DNA of 45,758 nucleotides from Nocardia gamkensis NBRC 108242 (GTDB lineage Bacteria; Actinomycetota; Actinomycetes; Mycobacteriales; Mycobacteriaceae): positions 1 through 45,758 of the forward strand of contig NZ_BDBM01000061.1 of NCBI RefSeq assembly GCF_001612985.1, read 5' to 3'. The translations under genes and the position numbers were made by a program. Below, piece after piece: positions 33,477-42,106 of this stretch. Numbering within the stretch: the first letter of the stretch is position 1; each line of letters begins with the position of its first letter. Below the pieces are notes generated by a model, which was not told the origin of the DNA, searched no databases, and saw nothing but the letters and a program-made list of their open reading frames with translations.

Positions 33477-34343
33477 TCACGTTGAGGTGGTCGCGGCGGC
33501 ACGCAGCGCCGCCCGCAGTTGCGGCATGGTCGGGCGATCATTGGGATCGCGGGCCAGCGCTGCGGTGACGTGCTCGCACAGTGCCGTGGGGAGGTCGGGA
33601 CGGTGTCGTGGACCGCAGAGCCGGGGCAGGTCGCCGAAAAGGACCCGGTAGGCGAGCACGGCGAGGCTGAATACGTCAGCGGCCGGGGTGGCTGTGGCGT
33701 AGCCGAGAGAGTATTCGGGCGGCCAGTGGACTTCGGGTCCGCGACTGCGCGGCCCGCGCGGAGTGTCGAGGCGGCGCGCGGCTCCGAGGTCGGTGATCAT
33801 GCCGCGTCCGGCGTCGATGAGCACATTCTCCTGGTAGACATCGCGATGCACGATGCCGCGTCGGTGTAGTTCGTCGAGGCCATCGGCGGCGTCGGCGAGG
33901 ATCGTCATGTACCGCTGGATCGGGGCGCGATCGTCGCTCATGAGGGTGCGCAGGTTGCCGTCGGTGTAGTGCGGCATGGCGTACCAGTCGAATTCGGGGC
34001 ATTGGCCTTCAGCGATCGCCGGCACGATGTGGGCGGCGCCGAGGCAGTCGAGGGCGAGGTCGCGTTCGTGGCGGAAGTCCTCGCGGGCCAGGCCGCGTTC
34101 GGTCGGGGTCATCTGTTGATACCAGTAGAATCCGTATGCTGCGGCGCGGTCGGACTCGTCCATGGCGGCCAGCACGTGATTGCTGCCGAATCCGGCCTTG
34201 ACGACGACGGGTTCGTCGCCGCCTCGGGTAGCCAGCACAAGGGTGCTCGAGCGTGTAAACGCCAGCAGATCCACAGTCCGCCAACCGTGTTGGGCGAGGT
34301 GGTCGAGCACCCAGACGGCTGGGTGCATCGCATTCAGTCTCAT
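33477..34343 (-). CDS. Ser/Thr protein kinase-like protein
   Basis: 288 aa. Kinase motifs visible: VVVKAG (ATP-binding Lys), IVHRDVYQENVLID (HRD catalytic loop, with Asp and Asn), ITDLGAAR (DLG in place of DFG), a PPEYSLGYATATPAADVFSL segment like APE-DVWS, and a C-terminal RPTM. No membrane segment or PASTA repeats, so it is cytosolic. It starts by ATGA overlap with the P-loop kinase gene. It may phosphorylate the peptide, a small molecule or a regulator; the substrate is unknown. Confidence 0.85.
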   Translation of the reverse strand: MRLNAMHPAVWVLDHLAQHGWRTVDLLAFTRSSTLVLATRGGDEPVVVKAGFGSNHVLAAMDESDRAAAYGFYWYQQMTPTERGLAREDFRHERDLALDCLGAAHIVPAIAEGQCPEFDWYAMPHYTDGNLRTLMSDDRAPIQRYMTILADAADGLDELHRRGIVHRDVYQENVLIDAGRGMITDLGAARRLDTPRGPRSRGPEVHWPPEYSLGYATATPAADVFSLAVLAYRVLFGDLPRLCGPRHRPDLPTALCEHVTAALARDPNDRPTMPQLRAALRAAATTST

Positions 34344-34963
34344 CGGATCGTCGTGCCTTCCAACTCATACAGCAGGGCTCGCGCCAGTCGTTCCGTGTCC
34401 TCGTGGGTGTTGAGCTGGTATCGACGCACCGGCATCCCTGTGGTCCGCTGCCAGGCGTCGGCGCAGTGCTCGTAGAGGCTCTGCAATCGGGTGGCCGTTG
34501 CGAGGTCGTCGCCGACGCGGTTGGCGGCTGGCCGGGTGGCCAGGCGGCGAGCGCAGACGTCGACGGGGGTGGTCAACAGCACGGTCAGGTCCGGGCGACA
34601 AGGCCAGACTCCGGCAAGTGCTTCGATGTGGCGTTCGACCGGTCCGGCGTACGCCAGTGCGAGCAGGCACGCTGAAGACAGCACCAGTCGGTCAGCGAGA
34701 ACATGGGCGCCGACTGATGCGGGGGCGAGGTTGTGCCGCGAGTGCAGGGTCAAATCGGTCAGCACGGCCGCGGTGGCGTCGCGCTCGGCGACGGGTGCTC
34801 GCCCGGCGCGAAGATCGACCAAGGCGCGGGTGGCCGCCAGCGACAGCCAGGAGAACTGGCCGATGTGGCGGACAGCGACGCCGTGTTCCTCGGCCAGTGC
34901 CAGGACTCGGTCGCGCAGGGTGGTCTTGCCGGACCCAGCGATGCCTTCCAGGGCGATCAACAT
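34340..34963 (-). CDS. P-loop nucleotide-kinase-like protein (thymidylate kinase fold)
   Basis: 207 aa. Walker A GIAGSGKTTL lies at about 7-16. DRLVLSSACLLALAY corresponds to the DR-Y segment of thymidylate-kinase-like proteins, and the LID-like RRLATRPAANRVGDD follows. It lacks clear evidence of being the housekeeping dTMP kinase, since it sits in an accessory cluster. The start follows AGGAGGT 9 nt upstream. Probably phosphorylates a small molecule linked to the pathway. Confidence 0.78.
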   Translation of the reverse strand: MLIALEGIAGSGKTTLRDRVLALAEEHGVAVRHIGQFSWLSLAATRALVDLRAGRAPVAERDATAAVLTDLTLHSRHNLAPASVGAHVLADRLVLSSACLLALAYAGPVERHIEALAGVWPCRPDLTVLLTTPVDVCARRLATRPAANRVGDDLATATRLQSLYEHCADAWQRTTGMPVRRYQLNTHEDTERLARALLYELEGTTIR

Positions 34964-34984
34964 GTCGGTGCTACCTCCTGCCGG

Positions 34985-35734
34985 TCACTGCTGGTCGGCG
35001 AACAGCCAGGAAATGAACTTGCGGGAGCGTCCCGTACGCACTGGGGTGGTGCCGTGGACCAGTTGTGACCCGTACAGCAGGGCGGTTCCCGGCGCGGGAG
35101 CGGTGCACCAGCGGGTGCGTGGCATGGTGGCAAACCAGGGCGAGGAGTTGTCTGCGCCATCGTGGGCGAACGCCATGGCGGGCTCGTAGCCGGGAACCGG
35201 GCCGGGGATGGCCGGGTTCCACAGGCTAGCGGACGAGGTGGTCTCGACGAAGAATTCTCCACCCTCGCAGCGTGTTCCGATGATGACGCTGATCCCAGCA
35301 ATCTGGCGTGGCCATGCTCGCGGGTCGGGGGCGATGCCGTCCAGGTGTGGGGTGATGTGTTGGCCGGGGCCGTATTCGACGTAAGTCCAAGGACGACAGG
35401 AGGTGACCGACGGCAGTATCCGTTCCAGCCTGCCCCTGGCACGGGTGAACGCTGCTTGGAGGAGGGTTTCGGCGGCGTCGGGGATGTCGGTGATCTCGAC
35501 GCGCCCGGCAGGTTCGTAGGTCGCCATGGCGACCGCGGTGTCGTGGCCGGGGATCTCATGGATGGAGCTGAGGCGTCGCTGGTCATAGATGTCGCGGGCG
35601 TCGCCGTTGTGAGCCTCGCGGAGGAATCGGTCCATGAGTTCCTCGAGGGCGGTGGTCTCGGAGATGGTGAGGAAGTCCTGCACGCTGCCCACGGTGAGCG
35701 TTTCGTTCAGGCTGATCGGGCGCCGCTCATTCAC
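34985..35734 (-). CDS. 2-oxoglutarate/Fe(II)-dependent oxygenase (prolyl-hydroxylase-like)
   Basis: 249 aa from the GTG at 35734, with AAAGGAG 6 nt upstream and GTGA overlap with the preceding stop. The metal triad is visible: HxD in QHITPHLDGI, and the distal His with the 2-oxoglutarate-binding Arg in LVHGTTPVRTGRSRKFISW. GGEFFV precedes it. It would hydroxylate a peptide, protein or small molecule. With the HExxH enzyme it gives the cluster two different alpha-ketoglutarate-type hydroxylases. Longer upstream frames overlap the neighbour and are rejected. Confidence 0.85.
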   Translation of the reverse strand: MNERRPISLNETLTVGSVQDFLTISETTALEELMDRFLREAHNGDARDIYDQRRLSSIHEIPGHDTAVAMATYEPAGRVEITDIPDAAETLLQAAFTRARGRLERILPSVTSCRPWTYVEYGPGQHITPHLDGIAPDPRAWPRQIAGISVIIGTRCEGGEFFVETTSSASLWNPAIPGPVPGYEPAMAFAHDGADNSSPWFATMPRTRWCTAPAPGTALLYGSQLVHGTTPVRTGRSRKFISWLFADQQ

Positions 35735-36339
35735 AGTGGGCTCCTTTGTCGAAGGCGGTGTGCAATGTCGCCGAGTCCGGCACAGTGGTTGAGCCAACTG
35801 ATGACCGGCGTCGCGCGGCTGGTTTCCGACCACAACGCAGCCAGCTCGCCGGTCAGTGGGAACTGGCCTGCGGGCGGCTGCGATGCCGTGTGGGCGTTCG
35901 CCGACCGGGCACACGGTGTCTGGTAAAGCCGGGAGAAAACCGGCGTGATGCGGTCGGCAACCGTGTCCGACCATGCCCTCCGGGTGTCGTCGTGGATGAG
36001 CGGATCGTCGCAGTAGGCGTGGTGTTCGGTGACGATCCAGCAGTCGGCGACGGCCGCCGCGCACGCATGGATTCGACAGGCTGGGCAACACCTGTCCGAA
36101 TCGTTCTCGCGGCAGGCGCCGCCGCCCAGACTGTCGTTGATCTGCGTCAGCGCCGCCCATGGCGTGGCCCGTAGGTCGATCCGTGTTGGTGGCTGAGGCT
36201 CACGGCGATCGTGGTGACAGCAGGTCGTGCTCGGCGGTGGCGTCCATGAAGTCGGCAGCGCCGGATCAATGAATAGGACGTGGAAGTAGACCAGTCTGCC
36301 CAACAGCTGGTTGACAGTCAGAATGTCGGTTGTGTTCAC
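35731..36339 (-). CDS. Cys-rich unknown protein, 202 aa
   Basis: No family recognised. The GTG at 36339 and the end are both GTGA overlaps with the radical SAM and oxygenase genes. It has many cysteines: TTCCHHD, GGGACREND, DRCCPACRIHACAAAVADC and SWLNHCAGLGD. These may bind a metal or cluster, or form disulfides. There is no signal peptide. In the operon it probably partners one of the two flanking enzymes. The clustering of Cys and His is the only functional hint. Confidence 0.7.
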   Translation of the reverse strand: MNTTDILTVNQLLGRLVYFHVLFIDPALPTSWTPPPSTTCCHHDRREPQPPTRIDLRATPWAALTQINDSLGGGACRENDSDRCCPACRIHACAAAVADCWIVTEHHAYCDDPLIHDDTRRAWSDTVADRITPVFSRLYQTPCARSANAHTASQPPAGQFPLTGELAALWSETSRATPVISWLNHCAGLGDIAHRLRQRSPL

Positions 36340-38213
36340 CGCGCCCGCCCGTCGTTGTCTGGGACCTGGCAACTGCAGGCTGTTCGCTCGTCACTGCGCT
36401 CGGAGGAGAGTTTCCGGGCGAGTATCTCTGTAGCGGTTTCCAAGTTCGCGAAATAGCTGGTCCAGTCGGAGTCCTCGCTGCGTTCCAATCGCAGGTCGAG
36501 CACAGGAAACCGGACGCCTGTGGTTGTACAGGTCAACTCGGCGCGGCCAACGACAACGCGTACGGGCAGCGGCAGGTGGCTTTCGGCGGCGGTGACTACC
36601 CGGCAGAAGGCGGCGGCCACTGCCGCGTACTCGCGACGGTCGCGGGGCAGCACTCCGACACGGCGTTCAGCGGGAGCCAACTCCAACCCGTCGTAGCGAT
36701 GGCCTTCGCAGCTGTCGTAGGTCACCAGTCCCCATTCGCGTGTGATCGCATCAACCAGCGGCCACACACCCGGTTCGATCGCCTCGCGCCAGGCTGGGTG
36801 CATCGGGTCGAGGTCGTCGGCCTCGTGGACGCCGGGCTCACCGGCGGTATTGAGGTTGCCGTGGGCGCTGGTGTTCAGCCGAACCGGCAAGCGTGGGCGA
36901 CTGGGGTCGCGCCAGCCCCGAAGGAAAACCGCGACCTCGGCCATCGAGTTCGGCTGATGCGGACGCGCTTTCACCTGGCGGCACCAGATCGCCGACCGCA
37001 CGTCCGGTTGGGTGATGATCGCCGCGACGCCGTCGACAAGCCGCATCCGATAGCGGCAGTAGTCGTCGTCGGAGCCAACGGACCGGGCCGCGCGCAGCCG
37101 GGTGGCGACGCATCCGCCGCCGCAGGTGTGGCGGTAGCGGCAGTCGGCGCACTTGCCCGCCAGGGCGCGGCCCTCTACCAGCAGCGGCAGCCGCCGCTGT
37201 GCCATTTGGACTGCCCGATGGCCGGGAAGATCGCGCAGATTGCCAAGCTGCGCTTCGGGCCACGGTAGTTCATCACAGCTTCCGAAGCGGCCGTCCGGGT
37301 AGACGGTGAACACGTGATGGCACTTGAGGTTCGAGAAGTGGCAGAACCCGGTGTCGAGACCCTGGATGGTGCGGATCGTGGAGACGACCGGCTCCAGCTT
37401 GATCCGGGAGAACAATCCGCTGGTGGCCCAGTGGGCGGCGGCGTCCAACACGAACTGTGCGTACTCCTCGCCGGTGATGGCCCACGCCGGTCCGGCCGGA
37501 CCGATCACGGCGCGCTGGGCGGTCCGCGATGCCGGAACGCGTGCCGTTTCCGTCGCGGTCGCCGCGAGGACGGTGGAGTCGAAGCACGGCACCAGACTGA
37601 CCGCGTTCACGGCGTCAAATCCGGCCAAGTGGTCGAGTACGGCGGCGGCGCGACCAAGAACGCGCGGAGTGACGACTGTGATGACGCCGACCTTGCGTCC
37701 ACGAGCACCCATCAGACGCAGCGCCGCCGCGACTCGGGCGTAGGTTTCCCGGCCGTCGTAGCCGATCCGCCACGAGTTGCCTTCGGGATCGCCGTCGAGA
37801 GAGATCCCGATCCGCAGATCCGGATAGACCTCGTCGAACAGGTCCAGCCATTCCTCGTCGAGACGTATCCCGTTGGTTTGTATCGTCACCCGCGTCACCG
37901 ACGGCGCTGCCGCGAGGCGGGCGAGCACATCGCGCACGTAGGGTTTTCCGGCAGTGAGCGGTTCGCCGCCGTGTAGCTCGACAACGATCGGGCGACCACC
38001 GAACAGGGTGGGCAGCCGACCGATATCTTCGACATCGATGCGCGCCCCACCAGGGGATTCTTTGCGTTTCTCGTAGCAGAACAGGCAGTCGATATCGCAT
38101 GTCTCGCCACGAAGTTTGAGGATCACCGACACCGCGGTCGCGGCGTCGGTGTCGTCCAACGTCAGATACGGGTAGCCGGATCGGTCACCGGCGACGGGGG
38201 CCTGGCCGCTCAT
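36336..38213 (-). CDS. Radical SAM/SPASM peptide-modifying enzyme with C-terminal extension
   Basis: 625 aa from the ATG at 38213, with GGGGGAG 10 nt upstream. The radical SAM CxxxCxxC is CDIDCLFC (C39, C43, C46). HGGEPL is the GGE motif. SPASM-type cysteines follow: CHHVFTVYPDGRFGSCDE and GKCADCRYRHTCGGGC, then DDYCRYR. This resembles peptide-maturase sactisynthase/FxsB-like enzymes that form crosslinks in RiPPs. About 200 C-terminal residues after the SPASM domain, with YDSCEGHRYDG and RRVGVLPRDRREY, are an unassigned domain. The earlier GTG or ATG starts in this frame lack support. Confidence 0.9.
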   Translation of the reverse strand: MSGQAPVAGDRSGYPYLTLDDTDAATAVSVILKLRGETCDIDCLFCYEKRKESPGGARIDVEDIGRLPTLFGGRPIVVELHGGEPLTAGKPYVRDVLARLAAAPSVTRVTIQTNGIRLDEEWLDLFDEVYPDLRIGISLDGDPEGNSWRIGYDGRETYARVAAALRLMGARGRKVGVITVVTPRVLGRAAAVLDHLAGFDAVNAVSLVPCFDSTVLAATATETARVPASRTAQRAVIGPAGPAWAITGEEYAQFVLDAAAHWATSGLFSRIKLEPVVSTIRTIQGLDTGFCHFSNLKCHHVFTVYPDGRFGSCDELPWPEAQLGNLRDLPGHRAVQMAQRRLPLLVEGRALAGKCADCRYRHTCGGGCVATRLRAARSVGSDDDYCRYRMRLVDGVAAIITQPDVRSAIWCRQVKARPHQPNSMAEVAVFLRGWRDPSRPRLPVRLNTSAHGNLNTAGEPGVHEADDLDPMHPAWREAIEPGVWPLVDAITREWGLVTYDSCEGHRYDGLELAPAERRVGVLPRDRREYAAVAAAFCRVVTAAESHLPLPVRVVVGRAELTCTTTGVRFPVLDLRLERSEDSDWTSYFANLETATEILARKLSSERSDERTACSCQVPDNDGRAR

Positions 38214-38259
38214 AAGGCACTCTCCCCCGCCACGAGGCCATGGGGCCGACCATCGCGAC

Positions 38260-38694
38260 TCAGTCGTATAACCGACCCAGAAGCGCGCCCTGCCCGGATT
38301 GCAGGATGTGTGCCGCATCCAGCGGTACCCAGAAGCACTCGAACCGCGTAGGTTCGCCTTGCCCGTCGTGGTCTTCCTGGCTGGCCCACCGCTCGGGAGC
38401 CGGTTCGGACAACTCCAGGTGGAACACGTGCCTCACCTGGATCTCCCAGCGATACGGACTGATGTCGTATTCGAATTCGCCCAGCTTTCGGACGATCTTG
38501 AACTCGGTCAGGCCGGTCTCCTCCCGAGCCTCGCGAAGCGCTGCGTCCTGCGGGCTCTCGCCCGGCCGGATACTGCCTGCCGGGACCTGAATCCCCACTT
38601 CTTCGTGGGTGTAATCGGTGTGCCGGAACACCAGCAGCTTCCCGTCGCGCACGACGTAGACCAGCACTTTGTCCTTGCGGACCTTGTCGGGCAT
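38260..38694 (-). CDS. NUDIX hydrolase
   Basis: 144 aa. The NUDIX box, GSIRPGESPQDAALREAREE followed by TGL, is intact. It would cleave a nucleoside diphosphate-linked compound. The ATG at 38694 (MPDKVRKDKV) follows AAAGGGA by about 8 nt; an earlier ATG at 38724 is less well placed. It lies 46 bp upstream of the radical SAM gene on the same strand, so it probably leads that operon. Confidence 0.88.
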   Translation of the reverse strand: MPDKVRKDKVLVYVVRDGKLLVFRHTDYTHEEVGIQVPAGSIRPGESPQDAALREAREETGLTEFKIVRKLGEFEYDISPYRWEIQVRHVFHLELSEPAPERWASQEDHDGQGEPTRFECFWVPLDAAHILQSGQGALLGRLYD

Positions 38695-38860
38695 ATGACC
38701 AGTCCCTTTCCTCGTTTCGGGCACGGATCGCGGACACGGCAGCCTGGTGCGCCGAACCCACGAGTGAAGGCCGGTGATGAATTCCCCTGCTCCCGGCGTC
38801 GTGGGAGTCTATCCGCACGATGACGGCCCGCATCACCGTCGCTCTGCCCTGTTGCGTCGC

Positions 38861-39256
38861 GAGATAAATTGAACAGCAGTACGTTTCGCTGGCCGGACGG
38901 CCAACGGTCTGGCCTGTGGAGCCGCCCGGGGGATCGGTGTGTCGGCGCCAGGTTCGGGTGTGCCCCGTGCAGAAGCCCAGTCGGGTGCCGAACCAGCGCA
39001 CCGACAGAGCGGTGTCTATGACCTCGCCGCGGTGCTCATCGCCCCAGCAGACGAGGCTGCCGGCGCCTGAGGACCGCCCGTCGGCGACAGCGCGGCGCAG
39101 CCCGTTGAGGACACCCCCGAGGCCGAGTCGATTGGCTGGCTCGCTGCTCGTGAACAGGAGCGGCGCGACCGCGCCGTAGCTTCTCTCGGAGAACTGGCGC
39201 GACCAGAACTCCTGTGAGGGCGGCCAGGCGATTACGGGATCCGCGGCGGTCGTCAT
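38861..39256 (-). CDS. Unknown protein, start supported, 3-prime end unclear
   Basis: The frame begins MTTAADPVIAWPPSQEFWSR at 39256 and continues with good GC-rich codons through SERSYGAVAPLLFTSSEP, RLGLGGVLNGLRRA and VRWFGTRLGFC. No stop occurs until 38210, but continuing would run through the NUDIX gene in another phase, and codon usage weakens from about 38895. The gene may have lost its proper 3-prime end by frameshift. A GAAAGGAG site lies 45 bp upstream of the ATG, preceding a 14-codon TTG frame that ends in ATGA overlap with this gene. No family recognised. Confidence 0.4.
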
Positions 39257-39562
39257 GGTGTCGCGCCAGTTGCTGGTGACGATATGCAGGTGTTCAAGGG
39301 GCCTCTCCTTTCGTGCGCAACCCGGGGCATCCGCGACGGAAGGGGGACTGCGGTGCGGGCTGCGACCGACGAACGTCTTGATGCCCCGCCGCGCCCGGGG
39401 CACGTTCCATGCGACGTACGAGAAGTGTTCGCGCTCAAGGGGTCTAGTCGCGTCGCCAGGATGGTCCGATCTTGTCCACTCCGGTCTTATCTCGTTCACT
39501 GGACTCGGGATTGTCGATAGGATCGTTCGCTAGGCCCGGCACCTGGGGAAAAGGGGAAGTGG
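39257..39562. promoter_or_regulatory. Divergent region before the regulator-like gene
   Basis: About 300 bp between divergent genes. It holds a GAAAGGAG ribosome binding site on the minus strand (about 39308-39315) and a 14-codon frame starting TTG AAC ACC TGC, ending where the 39256 gene begins. On the plus strand AAAGGGGAAG precedes the 39563 gene. Promoters must lie here, but I could not place them. Confidence 0.35.
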
Positions 39563-40552
39563 TTGGGGACCGTGCTCAAGATGCTGTTGGTCGAGCGGCA
39601 CCTGGCCAGCCATCCGGATTTCTGCGCCGCGTACAAAAGGTGTGCTGCGGAACTCGGTGCGCCTGTTGCACGGGGGGACGCCCCGTCGAAGGCTCAGTTC
39701 TACAACTGGATGTCAGGGGAGATGAAGGGCCTCCCGCACAACCACCACCGCCGGGTCCTGGCGCATATGTTTCCTGGTTGGTCGATTCCCGCGCTGTTCA
39801 CGATGGCGAGTGCACTGGACTCCGTATCAGATGCCGCGGCGGATGACGCTGTCGATCAGGACCTCGAGACCTTCCTGGGCAGCGAAATGGTCAATCGTGG
39901 TGCCACATTGGTGGTGCCCACCTTCGAGTTGGCCACACGCTCGGTGGAAGCGCTGGAAGCGGCCGGGATACCGCGCCAGCATATTTTCTCCAAGCGGGCG
40001 AGCGTGTTCAACGCGCAGCACCGCATCGATGTCCCGACGGCGTTGGCCGAGAACGACGTCCGCGGGATGCTGTATGTGATGTCGATGATTCAGCAGCACG
40101 GCGGGATCGCAGTCGACATCCAGAGTGATCGCGAGGTCGTGCTGGCCTGCGACCGGCCCTACATCAGCTTCGGCCTGTCCAGCAACGACTGCACCCACAT
40201 GTACCTCGAAAGCGCCGATGATCCCTTGTTCACGATCCAGGACAACCCGACCACTGGCGGGCCATATCTGGAACACCTCGAACTCGCCGACGGCGAGTGC
40301 TACAGCTCCAACGACAGCCGCAACATCGGCATCATCGCCCGGGTGCGGCCGACCCCGGATCTACACCCGGACCGATTCTGGTTCTTCTGCGCTGGCCTAG
40401 GACCCCGAGGCACGACTGGCGCCAGCTGGTATCTGGCCAAACATTGGCTCACGTTGCAGGAACGCGCTACCGATCGGGAGTTCGTGGCCGTCATCGGGGT
40501 GCGTACATACTCCGACCAGACCGCCAATCTGGAACACCTGCTCATCCACTGA
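39563..40552 (+). CDS. Regulator-like protein with N-terminal DNA-binding-type domain
   Basis: 329 aa. The first 85 residues (LVERHLASHPDFCAAYKR, PSKAQFYNWMSGEMKGLPH, RRVLAHMFPGW) resemble the HTH domain of an actinobacterial regulator group. The rest (about 110-329) is alpha/beta, with VNRGATLVVPTFELATRS and MSMIQQHGGIAVDIQSDREV. The second part looks like a ligand-sensing domain that I do not recognise. The start is uncertain: TTG at 39563 or GTG at 39572. It is divergent from the RiPP-like operon and probably controls it. The PfkB-like gene follows after 17 bp. Confidence 0.75.
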   Translation: MGTVLKMLLVERHLASHPDFCAAYKRCAAELGAPVARGDAPSKAQFYNWMSGEMKGLPHNHHRRVLAHMFPGWSIPALFTMASALDSVSDAAADDAVDQDLETFLGSEMVNRGATLVVPTFELATRSVEALEAAGIPRQHIFSKRASVFNAQHRIDVPTALAENDVRGMLYVMSMIQQHGGIAVDIQSDREVVLACDRPYISFGLSSNDCTHMYLESADDPLFTIQDNPTTGGPYLEHLELADGECYSSNDSRNIGIIARVRPTPDLHPDRFWFFCAGLGPRGTTGASWYLAKHWLTLQERATDREFVAVIGVRTYSDQTANLEHLLIH

Positions 40553-40569
40553 CCCAGAGGAGACACTCG

Positions 40570-41451
40570 GTGACCGCAGCACTGTTCGTGGGTCTGGCTA
40601 CCCTCGACATCGCCTACGCCGTCCACCACTATCCCGGGGAGGACACCAAAACCCAGGCACTAGAACAGTTCCTGGGTGCCGGGGGGCCCGCCGCCAACGC
40701 CGCTGTCGCCTGCGCGATCGTGTCCGGGCAGCACCCGACGCTGATCACCGCCCTCGGCCGTCATCAACTCGCCGACATCGTGCGCCACGATCTGACCGGC
40801 CATCACGTGGCGGTCGTCGATGCGACACCCGAGAACGTCGACAAGCCGCCGGTCTCATCCATCGTGGTCGCGCTCAAGGCGCAGTCCCGCACGATCGTGG
40901 GGCTCGACGCCGCCGGGATACATGCCCCATTCACCGCCGATCTCGCCCGGTGGGTCGACCACGCATCCGTAGTACTCGTCGACGGCCACCATCCCGACCT
41001 CGCGGTAGGAATAGCAGCTCGCGCCCGAGAGATCGGGGCGCCGGTCGTCCTCGACGCGGGTCGCTGGAAGCCGGTCCACGACCGGCTCTTGCCGCTGGTC
41101 GATGTCGCGATTTGCTCGTCGGCCTTCGCGCCACCCGGCTTCGACGGCGACGCTGCTGCGCTTCTGGACTACTTGCGGTCAGCAGGTCCGAAACATGCGG
41201 CGGTCACACGCGGGCCTGACCCGATCCTGTACGCCGAGAATGGCAGTCAAGGCGCCATCGACGTCACGCCGGTGACCCGCGCCGACACCCTCGGCGCCGG
41301 CGACATCCTGCACGGTGCGTTCTGCGCCTACTACGGCCGCAGCCGCGACTTCATCGGCGCGCTAACGCGAGCGTCCGCGGTGGCCACGCTGTCATGCCGA
41401 TCGTTCGGCACCCGCAACTGGGCCTGCGATCTCAGCGAACTTCGCAAATGA
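40570..41451 (+). CDS. PfkB-family carbohydrate/nucleoside kinase
   Basis: 293 aa from the GTG at 40570, with GAGGAGA upstream. N-terminal GGPAANAAVACA is the substrate-binding glycine motif. TRADTLGAGDILHGAF carries the catalytic Asp of the GAGD anion hole. It would phosphorylate a sugar, nucleoside or similar alcohol. The 3-prime end overlaps the convergent uridine-kinase-like gene by 20 bp. Confidence 0.9.
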   Translation: MTAALFVGLATLDIAYAVHHYPGEDTKTQALEQFLGAGGPAANAAVACAIVSGQHPTLITALGRHQLADIVRHDLTGHHVAVVDATPENVDKPPVSSIVVALKAQSRTIVGLDAAGIHAPFTADLARWVDHASVVLVDGHHPDLAVGIAARAREIGAPVVLDAGRWKPVHDRLLPLVDVAICSSAFAPPGFDGDAAALLDYLRSAGPKHAAVTRGPDPILYAENGSQGAIDVTPVTRADTLGAGDILHGAFCAYYGRSRDFIGALTRASAVATLSCRSFGTRNWACDLSELRK

Positions 41452-42106
41452 GGTAGTTGCCGTAGGTCTCGCGTAAAACTGCATCGGCGCGGTCGCGGGT
41501 GTGCGAGATCAAGCGGGCGTTGGGCATATCGCTGTCGGTGATCTTGGTGTGCGCTTGCTCGGGGGTCTTGCCACCGAGCACGTGCCGATCGGTCAACCGC
41601 TGCTCGATCACCACGTCTGCGGCATCGAGATACCACACCTCATCGAGCTGGCTGCGGACCTCTACCCAACCTGGCTGGTCGAGCAGCAGGTAATTGCCCT
41701 CGACCACCGCAATCTGCTGATCGGTAAAGGTGATCACGTCCGGCACGGGATCGTGCAGTTCACGGTCATAGATCGGCCAGGGCACACGTTCACCGAGCGG
41801 CGCATCGCGCAGCAGTTTCAGCCGGGCCACGAACCCGGCCACATCGAAGGTGTCAGGCTGGCCCTTGCGGTGACGCGCGCCTGCAGCGTCCAGCTCGGCC
41901 GAGGTCCGGTGGAACCCGTCCATCGGGGCGATCCCCGCACCGACCCTGTATGCGGTGGTGATCGCGACGGCCAGATTCTGGGCAAGCGTCGACTTGCCCG
42001 CTGCCGGTGGACCGGCAATGCCGAGAATGTACCGACAATCGCCGGACACTCGCGTCGACACCCACCGCGCGAGCTCGGCCACCGGGACTTCGCTACCTGC
42101 ACGCAT
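41432..42106 (-). CDS. Uridine kinase/phosphoribulokinase-like protein
   Basis: 224 aa from the ATG at 42106, with AAAGGA 7 nt upstream. Walker A GIAGPPAAGKSTLA is near 30-43. Then come PMDGFHRTSAELDA and WPIYDRELHDP, both typical of this family, plus VVEGNYLLLD. It likely phosphorylates a nucleoside or sugar. It is convergent with, and overlaps, the PfkB-like gene. A palindrome at 42134-42149 lies just upstream. Confidence 0.88.
   Translation of the reverse strand: MRAGSEVPVAELARWVSTRVSGDCRYILGIAGPPAAGKSTLAQNLAVAITTAYRVGAGIAPMDGFHRTSAELDAAGARHRKGQPDTFDVAGFVARLKLLRDAPLGERVPWPIYDRELHDPVPDVITFTDQQIAVVEGNYLLLDQPGWVEVRSQLDEVWYLDAADVVIEQRLTDRHVLGGKTPEQAHTKITDSDMPNARLISHTRDRADAVLRETYGNYLICEVR

Noticed and set aside
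33190..33480. 96-aa minus-strand frame starting by GTGA overlap with the kinase
   Set aside because: Arg/His-rich with no family; overlaps the 44-aa ORF that has the better ribosome binding site. Kept only as a note on the repeated GTGAACACCGA.
38210..38860. Extension of the 39256 frame through the NUDIX gene
   Set aside because: NUDIX gene in another phase is intact with its own ribosome binding site, so the extension is unlikely to be coding.
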